64,000 nucleotides of DNA from contig BTPP01000012.1 of the NCBI GenBank assembly GCA_037102815.1, positions 248,001-312,000 on the forward strand, in the 5' to 3' direction. Positions 55,032-64,000 of this stretch are shown piece after piece; within the stretch, counting starts at the first letter, position 1, and the number at the start of each line of letters is the position of its first letter. Source of the DNA: Neurospora intermedia. Lineage: Eukaryota; Ascomycota; Sordariomycetes; Sordariales; Sordariaceae. The translations under genes and the position numbers were made by a program. The notes beneath the pieces were generated by a model that was not told the origin of the DNA, made no database searches, and saw only the letters and a program-made list of their open reading frames with translations.

Positions 55032-55224
55032 CTACCTATCTTCTCCTTTCCGTTTGACCTTTCTTCATCTTCGTACTATCATCATCTCCATCCGTTCTCT
55101 TCTCACTTAACTCTCAAGGACGCTATTGGCGGTTCGTTCACCAAAACATTTCCTCAACCCCTAAACTGAGAATCCAGATCTTACCCCCTTTCTACCATCC
55201 ATCTACCGAGACCAAGCAAACAAG

Positions 55225-56103
55225 ATGGACGGCGAGAAACGAACCATTGCTCCCGACCACCACGAAAGTGACCAGCATGACCGCCCATCTAAGCGCCAAA
55301 GGACCGAGGTGACGGAGTCATCAGAAGCCGTGGTGGGAGGGGAAGAGAAGGAGAATCGGGAGGAACAAGACGACAAGGAGGAAGATGAGAGGGAGAATGA
55401 GGAGATCAGTGAAGATGGCGAGAACGAAACCGACGACGACGACGACGATAGTTTGTCCCCGCTGGACCTTTGGGAATGGCCTCCTCTCCCTCTCTCCGGA
55501 ATTCAGGAACAGGATCAAGCCCATAATGAGCCCGGGCAGCAACTCAACCAGCAGCAACAGGAGCAGCAACAACAGGAGTGGCAACAGCAACAGGAGCAGC
55601 AACTAGTCATAGCTGCACAACAAGAACCACAGCAACAACCGCACCCCGAGCCAATCACCCCTGCGGTTGTGGTGCCTCATCAACATCATGAGACACAGAT
55701 CGTGGCTGGCCTCCTCACACCAGTCCTTGTACCCCAAGATCATGGGGAACATCCGCACGAGGCGCAAATCGTCATGGGTTTGCCCACGCCAGCACCAGAG
55801 GCCGAGATGCACTTACCAGCTGTCCCAGAAGATGGGTTTGCTCTGCCTCCGCCAGTCCTTGCTGTTATGCCCGAGCCAGTCGCTTCTCCGGTGGTGGGGC
55901 CTCATCAACATCATGAGACACAGATCGTTGCTGGTCTCCCTACACCAGTTCTTGTACCCCAGCATCCGCAAGAGGCGCAAATCGTAATGGGTCTGCCCAC
56001 GCCAGAACCACAGGCCGAGCCTCAGCTGGGTTTGAATTTGCCAGCTATCCCAGACGATGATGGGCTTGCTCTGCCTCCACCAGTCATTGCTGTCGCGGGG
56101 TAG
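55225..56103 (+). CDS. Glutamine-rich acidic protein with an internal tandem duplication
   Basis: 292 residues, no intron, ATG in ACAAGATGG context. Three parts: an acidic, Lys/Arg-containing head with a possible nuclear signal (PSKRQRTE, about residues 21-28) and an Asp run; a Gln-rich middle (about 107-145); and two copies of a roughly 70-residue unit, each with HQHHETQIVAGL, TPVLVPQ, EAQIVMGLPTP and ALPPPV. The copies differ at several positions, so the duplication is not brand new. No domain recognised. Could be a transcription-related protein or a rapidly evolving lineage-specific gene; real expression is not proven by sequence. Confidence 0.6.
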   Translation: MDGEKRTIAPDHHESDQHDRPSKRQRTEVTESSEAVVGGEEKENREEQDDKEEDERENEEISEDGENETDDDDDDSLSPLDLWEWPPLPLSGIQEQDQAHNEPGQQLNQQQQEQQQQEWQQQQEQQLVIAAQQEPQQQPHPEPITPAVVVPHQHHETQIVAGLLTPVLVPQDHGEHPHEAQIVMGLPTPAPEAEMHLPAVPEDGFALPPPVLAVMPEPVASPVVGPHQHHETQIVAGLPTPVLVPQHPQEAQIVMGLPTPEPQAEPQLGLNLPAIPDDDGLALPPPVIAVAG

Positions 56104-57299
56104 TTGTACCTGGAGACATCGAACGTTCACCGGCATGGTGGGAATGGGCAGATCTTGGGTGTGGTGGTTTCCTCCGTGTTATATCCCTAGGAGCAGGCAA
56201 GGCATGTGCAGTCGGAGCCGTTATGGAGGACCAGTAGCAGGATTGGATAGCCTCGTTTTCTCGTCCCCAGTTGCTGGGAGTGAGATGGGATCGGGATTAG
56301 TCTGTGAGGTAGTTCTGGTTATGCTGAAAATTTTGTTGGTTTCTCTTTTCACTTTTGTTTAACACCATAAACTTCCTAGGTACCTAATCTGTTATCAATT
56401 GTTGATTACACCACGACAATGTTATCGTCCACAACCTCATATCGAAAGTCAATGGGGCACTTTCCATGTACACAAAATGCTTCCTTTTGGACGAGATTTA
56501 TTCCCAGAGATCCTATATCTTCACTCATCCCTCAACTTCTTTCTCAACCTCTCGTCTCATACGTACCTAGCCTACCTCTACAGTCTTCTGCCCTAGCAGA
56601 GGTAGTCGTTCCTTCGGGTGATGCTGGCTGTGTGATGGGGATTACCTAGCATGACTGGCTGCTGGTGTTCTCTTGGTTGCGTTGGCTTCGTTGCGACTAA
56701 GTTTCGGACAGAGGTACGCTTGAACAATCCCAACGACCCAAACACAAGTAGAAGTATTAGTGGTAGTTGATGTCCACGAAAGGCCGAATAAGGGCCAATA
56801 AAAAAAAAGAAGAAGAAGAAAGGCCGTTGTAAGACTGTGATAGGCATCACAACAATTTAAAAAGACATCGACTATCGTCCTATTTGGATATTTCCGTCTA
56901 TTCAGCAATTGCCTAGAACTCAAGACCAGAGGTGTTCAACTGGAAAGACTACCTACTTACCCAGCCGTTCTCTGCTACTCGCCTGCCGCATGGGCAACGC
57001 TTCTAAAGTTCTAATAGCTTGCCGGAACAAGTGGGCGGCTGCTTGTATCGCCTTGGGCGTGCAGTCTCACCTCGCAGAGATCAACGAGAACGAAATCAGC
57101 GGGCAGGTGCTGGCCGCAGATGTGACTACCTACAACACTCAAGCGATTTATCAAGGAGGCAGTGGAGTCCGGGGAGCATGACCGAGATCTATGTCCTCAG
57201 CCATCAAGGAGGACCACACACGCTACCTCTAGGTACCTCTAGGTAGTTCTTTGTAACCTGGCATTAGAGGCTTTCAGCGGGGAGGTTGGTGAGGTTTCT

Positions 57300-57360
57300 G
57301 ATGAGAACAGATGAGAATAGATGGGATGAGAACAGATGGGATGAGAAGAGATGAGATGGA
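57300..57360. repeat. Imperfect minisatellite of GATGAGAACAGATGG type
   Basis: About four imperfect units of 12-16 bases built from GATGAGAA and AGATGG words. Confidence 0.8.
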
Positions 57361-57670
57361 TGTTTTGGTTTGTAAACACCAGTGACAACACGAAAGGAAG
57401 GATCGTGCCGAAACGTCCACCAAGTCAGAAGAATCGTGCTGCTATGAGCATACGTCTTGAGTGTCGTGCCTTGGAGTGATTGATGGCTGGTTTGCCCTGA
57501 GCGGCGGCGGCCACGAAGACTGCAAACCATTGTAGAGAGGTCAGGCTGCACATGAGATTATTGGTAGGGTTGGTTTGTCGCTTTCTTATCCTTCGCGTTC
57601 GTTCCTCAATTGCTCCCCTCTCGCATACAATGGTACATGTAGTCGTGATGAGAGACGTATCGTAACTTAC

Positions 57671-57693
57671 ACTTGCACTTGCACTTGCACTTG
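57671..57693. repeat. ACTTGC hexamer repeat
   Basis: Three full units and a partial fourth. Confidence 0.9.
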
Positions 57694-60600
57694 GGTTCAT
57701 GATCCCCTTTTCCCACCCGAAAGAAAATACATATGACCATCACACTACACTACACACTACAAAACTCGGGGGATTCCATCGGCTTATGAATAGCCCATAA
57801 GTAAAGAAGCCAGTGATGACCAGACGGGAGTCTATAGTAGAGTCGTTGACGATCAGCGTTATATGCATAGTTTTTTTTTCCCTCCTTTACCCATTTTCCA
57901 TGATTTCACCTTGTTCATTCACGGGGATCTATTTTCTGAACATCATCATCGTTCCAAAACTTTTGGACTGTCATCCATTTTAGGGGGTAGGGGCCTTTTT
58001 GTTGATGTTGATTGGACTGGGAACGGAGTAAAGGGAACGGGACAGTCGGGCCAGCGTGATCGGCGATCGGTCAAAAACTGCCCGGTGGAGTCGTGAAGGG
58101 TACTGTACGCAGGTCATTTTGGTTAATGTGGCGATGGTGGCGGTGACGGTGTGATGACGGTGTGGTGACGATGTTTAGGTGAATGTTGGATGAGGTTTTG
58201 TTTAGAGGTTTGGTACGTGATACTTGACGATTGAATAAGGGTTGATGTGTTTGGCAATGGTAGTCTTGACGAATGTGATGGTTATGGTGAGGGCTTCCTT
58301 CTCTTTTCTTGGCTTTTCCCCCCATATTTTTGTATTTCATCACTAGTTTTTTTTTCCACCGCGTTTCAGCCTCAATGACCTACAAAGATGATCTGGTGAT
58401 CTGATCATGGCATCTCTCATATGAGGGTGTTATTAGACGTCTCTCAATGGAAGCCAGGTATTTTGTCTTCTCGTTGACATCTGTGAATCTCCGATGTCGC
58501 CTCTCCCGGCTGTGCGGGTGGACCCACCGTTCGTCTTAACGTCACCCGAACTTTCGGCTTAAACCTTTTCACATTCAGCTTCCACACCTTGGAAAACATC
58601 ACCGACGACGTGAATAGGACATGACACGTTCACGGAATGTTGACGTCTGATTGGCATGATCATGTTACTGACGATCCGACTTCACGTACACACCGCAATC
58701 ATGTACCTTTTTCAGCTCGATGTTGAGTTTCTGCGGCATTTGAAAGGCGGTAAAGCCTTTGCATAATGTATCTACGTAGCAGCATCCGCAAAAAATATGC
58801 AAACCACTGCACGAAGCATGCATACATACCTAGGTACACATGCTTGGACCATTTGTTATGTAACGTGCGGCTGCACACGAGTAAACGTGGACTGGAACTG
58901 ACCCTGAAGAACTCGTCAGGTTCTTCTTCAAACAGCGAATACAGGTTTGCGGAGTTTCAGGAATTTGAAGAAACAAAGAAATAAAAAGATCGAATAGAAA
59001 CAAGTCGCCCAATAGGCATGAGAGTGAATATTGAATGGACATAAGATGCTTGGCGAAAGGCAACGTGAAGTTTGCAGATTGAGGTGAAAAAAGAATGGGG
59101 TTTGCCATGTAAAGCTGGACATTGCACCCCCCAGCAGGCAAGCGATCCAGGCCCTACCTAAACAACCAAATCCCGTACACGGCACACACCCCACTGCAGG
59201 ACGCACAGGCTTACACAGAGGAGGGACGGGGTAACCCGTTACCCGTCGCTGTGTGTCATTTTGAAAAGCGTGTGCACAGCAAATGAGGTTATGAGTATGA
59301 CATACGGTCGCACAGCTGGGGGTTTGTTCGTAGGAGATGACGGAGATGGGAAATGAGAATGGTGGTACACAGGGGCAGAAGGCGGGGATGCTTGTGTTAC
59401 TGGTGATGAGGATGACTGAATGACTGAATGACTGGATCTTGGGGTTATAATTTCTTGAATTGAGGTTCGGCACTGCAACTGTAGAATGTACCATAGTGTA
59501 GAGATCCCACTCGGGACGGTATGTGCAGTCAGTAGTGAGGTGCGGTTATTGAGGTTGGTGGTGATTGTGGCTTCAACTACGTACACTTATCCAGGTGGTT
59601 GGGCGGTTTTATTTCCTATCTTCTTTTCTTTTTTTCCACTTGCTTCTCTCTCACCAGGGACTACAGTATTTGCTGCAATGGAGTACGGACTATTCTGTCA
59701 ATGATAGTTTATGAGAATGAAACTAGCGCCATCGACAGTATCCGATAGAGAGACACTTCATTTTGACAAAGTCCCGGGCCCGTTCTAGTTGCTCAGCATT
59801 GGACGAGTATTGTGTCGACGTGGTGGTGCTGCTGCTGCACGAAGGGCAATAGTGGTCAAGCGTGTCTCACCGAACATTCGGCATTCAAAAAGAGCTTTTC
59901 CCTTTCGATGCTTTTCGTGCGCATTGTGTCTTGCACGTTGAGCTTCTAGTGGTGCTGAGACCTCTGTTGACCTCGGTCTCTTCCCGTCGTTGTTTGTCTT
60001 TCAGTGTATAAAAGACTAAACTCTGGGCAAGAAGACGCCAAGCGGGACGAGTGACCATGTTCAGCGGGGCTGCCTGCCTGGCACGCTGCGGGAAAGGGCT
60101 CCACAGTTGACCTGTGGGGTCAAATCATCGATTGACTGTTTTTCAAGGCGGAGCATCCTCCCCAGGATCCCAGCCTTCTGTCTTGTCGCTACACTACCTC
60201 TAGAGACTAGTAAAAGTCTCTGATTTCGGACATTGGCGAGTGCTGATCCTGATTAGGGTCGATCGCGATCGAGGCCATCATCATCTCCTCATGTTTTTTT
60301 GCTAGCGAAAAAGTTCGGAATGACAGCCGATGGTGACAGGATTCGCAAGAGCGAGAAAATCAAAAAGACGAAAGGGAACAGAGCAAAAAGAGATTTGGAG
60401 TGGTGCTCATGACATCAGCCCACTCTCCAATTCCTTGGTGCTCTCCACTCGATGATGCACCGCTAGCACAGACCAGGCAATGGTCGAATGCACCGCCAAA
60501 TCGGCGTGGATCGAGCTTAAACCCAACCCAAGGAAGGGAGGAAGTGAGTGCTGATGGGATGGGCGCCGCCGCAGGTACCAGGCCCGGCACCTCATCCTCC

Positions 60601-63082
60601 CCTCGTCTGATATTTTCAACAAACTACTTGCACGTGTAAAGAACACCCTCTACACTACTCCTTTGAAACAGCCTCGAAACCATCGCAAAGAAACAACCTA
60701 CCTAACCAGCCCTCCGGGACTTTTGGCTCGTGGTCAAGTGGGGGGGAGAATGGAGACGGGACCGACTGGAATGGGAATTCGCACAAAACCCACTGTATCC
60801 AGCGATCCACTCTGCCCGCCCGCACGCCAAGCGACCGACGACAAGCGACGATGAGCATCCAGCTGCTCCAGGGTTCAAGACCATGGTTTGAGATAAATTT
60901 CGGCAAATTGGCCAATCAGATGCTGCCATATTCCTGCCCAGCATGTGGCTAATGTACACTAGAGACCGGGGACTCTCCACAGAGAAACATCATCGATGCA
61001 AACCTTATTGACAAACACCGCACTTTCCCCGACTGGAACCCCCAAGAAGCAATTCCCAGCCTTCAAGCGATCATCATCATCAAGGAAAATAAACAATAAA
61101 AAATTCTTCAACCACGTCGTCGGGACCCGGGCTGCCGAATGACTTGATTGACTACAATGTATGTACACCAAGTACATTGGCTTACGCAAGGACCGTACGA
61201 TCGGGCAGCGGCCTTTGGCAATCTGGGCTTGGCCGCCAGGAAACCCAGCCTCTTCCGTCACAGGCTTCACAGAATCACAGGACCCTCTTCTCTACTTGCT
61301 TCCACGCTTCCATCCAGCAGCCAGTGAGAAGGGCCACAGCAGTCTGGTGGCAGGTTTAATGTCCAGAATTTCACCAACCCGCTGCGTACCACGGCAAATG
61401 GCCGGTTTTTGAAACACGGGAACGACCTTGCTCTGCTCGGGTTCTCGGAACAGCTTGTTGCTCATCTCCCCATCTCCCAATTATCTGCCAAGAGATGGTT
61501 AATTGATGAGTGGTCAACCGCAAAGACGTGTGCCATGACATGACATCCCAACATTTTACGACTCTGCAACGTCAACATCAAAGTCCAGGAACAGCAACGA
61601 AGATGCTGATGACCATCCCTTTTTGGATCCCCAGGCGCAACAACACTTCTCGGTTCAGCCGTAACCCAGGAGACACAGAAAAAAAGAGTTCACACCGCGT
61701 ACTATGGTGACAGGGAGAGGCCGCCTACGAGCTGTGTACCTGCCAGTTAGTGTAGTTAAGCTTCCAGTTGCAGTGCATAATGTGGCTTGCTTTTTCTTTT
61801 TTTTCTTTTCTACCCTTTCAGTTCCTTGCAACATGGAATAGCTCGCCCTGGCCTTGGCAGCCTGCCCTGGGACGACCTGACCCTGACCTGGTGCCCTGCA
61901 AGCAACGTCACTCGGTCACCTTATCACCGGCCATGCCATTTGTTAACTGTACTAGAATCACTGCTAGTGGTTGCCACGGAGATGCACACCGAATCTAGTG
62001 TGTGTATTGCGGTCGCGAACCAAACAAAGGTCTTACCTCCCTGTCAGGTACCGACCGGGCAGGGACCAGTACTTCCCAACCTAGCTTCGTGGCTCTGAAA
62101 GGTCATCCGCGACATGGCCCACCCATTGAACTTACTTTCTACCTACCCACCACACCATATTACATACGTAGTGCACATGGCTTGTTCTTGACGGTGTTGG
62201 AGGCCAAGAGGTGATAGCTGGTACATAGCACAGCTGGTCGGTGAGTTCGGATGCGGCAGCTGTCAATGATGCTATCGGGCATCATTCCTGCCTTTCTTTT
62301 CCATACTGGGTGATGAAATGGATCTGAGCAGCGAAAATCCAAAGGGTCCCAACAAAGAAGGATCTGACTTGTGGAGAGTGCTGTTCATGGTCGACATGGA
62401 CTAACCCCCAGTCCTCAGCTATGGGATGTACATACCAAGTGGAAACAAATCTGGGTGCCCGGCTGCCCGGTGGACGACCGACGTCGTAGCACCCTGGTCG
62501 CATCTGGACAAGTTCTCTGATGGGAGAGACATCACCAAGATCAGACTCCACTTTTTGTTTGGTGGGACAGCCGAGAAGGAACAAGCAACAAGGAACCTGA
62601 ACCTGGTCGACCTGGATGCCCGTGGAGTTGGAGTCCGACATGGGGCTCCAGCCAGACGAAAAACCACGGTTTGTTGTTTCCTTCCACTTCCTGTTGTGGC
62701 TGGCCCGTTCCGTCAGTCGTCACTGCCCTGCCTGTCTGTCTGTCTGTGTAAGTGAAATTGATATAAACAGGAAGGCACGAGGTGCTACACCCAGTCGAGT
62801 CCTTTCCATCTTCCATCTCTTCCAGCCTTGGCAATTCCCGCGTTTGTCTCACTTCGAAGGACTCAGACAAGAACATTTAATTTGCACCACCCGACCGCCC
62901 TCTGCCCTCAAATCAGCTCGCCTTCACTTGCTCCCACCAAACAAAACCTACTTGGACCGCGACTTCTTGTCTCTTCCTCCTTCCGCACTCACCTTCAGCA
63001 ATAATCTATCTCGGACCTAGTCGCCGCCGCCGCCTACAACCACACACTCAACCACCACACCAACATCTTTACATCCATCAAA

Positions 63083-64000
63083 ATGAAGACCTCTGCTATC
63101 CTCGCTCTCACCGGCGCTCTTGCCGTCAGCGCCCAGTTCCCCGACAACTTCCCCAGCTGCGGTGTAAGTAGAGCCTCATGATGAACACTGGAGATGCATG
63201 CCATGGGTCAAAACAAAACCATGTACTGACACCCCTACTCTATAGACCCTCTGCGGCAACAACATGCTTGACAAGGCTGGCTCCGAGTTCCCTTGCGCCC
63301 GTGATGATGCTTCTTGCTTGTGCCAGTACGTCAACTTCGGCTACGGTGTTCGCGACTGCTCCATCGCTGTCTGCTCTGAGAGCGACGCCGACACCACCAT
63401 CAACTGGGCCAAGAAGTGGTGCGCCGATGCCGGAATCGACCTCAACCTTTTCCCCGCCGCTGCTGTAAGTTTACGCATTTCATGCCTAAGACGCAGTCCA
63501 TCACTAACAACCACATAGGGTCCTGGCGCTGGTGGCTCTATCCCCGGTGTGCCCACTACCACTACCACCGTGACCTCCGGCGTCAGCACTATCCCCTCCA
63601 GCGCCGTTACCTCCGACGCTTCCTCTGACGGCGCCGGTGCCGGCGGCGCTGCTACCGCCATCACCACCAGCGAGTGGACCTCCACCTGGACCAGTGGCGA
63701 TTCCACCGGTACCACCACCGGTACCACCACCATCTCTGGCATCTCTGGTGTTGCGGGCGCTACCTCGGTTCCCCAGGTCACCAGCACCGGCGAGGCTACC
63801 ACCACTGTCACCTCTGACAGCACCACCTTCGAGAGCACTTTCAGCACCACTGTCACCTCGTCGCTCACCGGCTCTGCCCTCAGCTCTGCCCTCCAGAGCC
63901 AGGCTAGCAGCACTTCCAGCCCTGGCGCTGTAAGTCTTTTTTCCATTCTTCTGTATTCTTTCGACCAAGATGCTAACAAACAACCTCCAGGCTCCTCACC
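63083..64000 (+). CDS. CFEM-domain secreted, probably GPI-anchored protein (3' end outside window)
   Basis: Exons 63083-63163, 63246-63464, 63519-63929 and 63991 onward; donors GTAAGT, branch CTAACA, acceptors TAG/CAG, all joins in frame. Signal peptide MKTSAILALTGALAVSA, then the CFEM domain with its eight cysteines (PSCGTLC, FPCARD, SCLCQY, RDCSIAVC, KKWC) within residues 26-85. Asp at ARDDASC is the usual haem/iron-contacting position in this family. A Ser/Thr/Gly-rich, likely O-glycosylated stalk follows, as in cell-wall CFEM proteins that end in a GPI signal; that end lies beyond base 64000. The family works in haem uptake, adhesion and host or surface sensing. Confidence 0.9.

Larger units (their letters stand above)
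53427..55224. other. Intergenic region downstream of het-6
   Basis: No gene recognised. Contains a perfect 34-base palindrome, a 15-base tandem repeat, a CCTAGGTA word at about 54152-54159, and a CTATAAGG TATA-like box at about 55024 ahead of the next gene. Confidence 0.55.
56104..63082. other. Seven-kilobase region without a convincing gene
   Basis: I looked on both strands and found only short frames lacking coding character. Items seen: an ATGAGA minisatellite at 57300-57360; ACTTGC hexamers at 57671-57693; CCTAGGTAC words at about 56374-56382 and 58829-58837; a TATAAAAG at about 60006 not followed by a long frame; and a minus-strand frame MNPSASASAS before a GTAAGT donor at about 57670 that I could not extend. 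Confidence 0.5.

Noticed and set aside
57425-57700. Minus-strand frame beginning MNPSASASAS
   Set aside because: The Ser/Ala start is just the translated ACTTGC hexamer, and no second exon was found.
1-64000. tRNA, dispersed 5S rRNA or CRISPR arrays
   Set aside because: I looked for T-arm motifs and the 5S consensus and saw none; CRISPR is not expected in a fungus and no regularly spaced repeats were seen.

Overview
The window looks like a chromosome segment of a filamentous ascomycete, almost certainly Neurospora (N. crassa or a very close relative). The reasons are short introns with GTAAGT-type donors and CTAAC/CTGAC branch points, the sulfur regulator CYS-3 (its 236-residue reading frame is recognisable), the linked genes for the large subunit of ribonucleotide reductase (un-24) and a 680-residue HET-domain protein (het-6), and scattered RIP-like damage in duplicated sequence. 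The sequence alone does not tell me whether this is the Oak Ridge or the Panama haplotype of the un-24/het-6 region.

Layout. 1-89: 3' end of a plus-strand gene. 2515-9447 (-): very large Cdc11/Nud1-type scaffold of the septation initiation network. 11700-15605 (+): large disordered fungal protein of unknown role. 17010-18345 (+): autophagy protein Atg27, three exons. 19630-20505 (+): enoyl-CoA hydratase/isomerase with a peroxisomal SKL end. 21654-29042: accessory stretch, all minus strand, holding two related genes (A at 21654-23427, B at 27032-27844), each with one inactivating change, and at least three degraded copies of another multi-exon gene. Parts of A resemble the velvet domain. 31697-32437 (+): small, probably mitochondrial protein. 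33274-35143 (-): cys-3, for which I propose an extra 5' coding exon. 38568-40352 (+): CENP-N/Chl4-family kinetochore protein. 40767-42446 (-): TatD nuclease. 43659-46651 (+): un-24. 48075-49205 (-): DUF3669 protein. 51384-53426 (+): het-6. 55225-56103 (+): glutamine-rich protein with an internal duplication. 56104-63082: no convincing gene. 63083-64000 (+): CFEM-domain surface protein running off the window.

How the parts relate. Most genes are unrelated housekeeping functions (cytokinesis, autophagy, peroxisomal lipid metabolism, sulfur control, kinetochore, DNA metabolism). The coherent biological theme is nonself recognition: un-24 and het-6 lie about 4.7 kb apart with only a DUF3669 gene and duplicated DNA between them. 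A block of at least 0.5 kb that begins at the 5' end of gene B (27.8-29.0 kb) recurs in direct orientation at 49.7-50.3 kb, just upstream of het-6. The two copies bracket cys-3, the CENP-N gene, tatD, un-24 and the DUF3669 gene.

All exon joins given here were built by eye from splice signals and reading frame; no alignment or transcript data were available.
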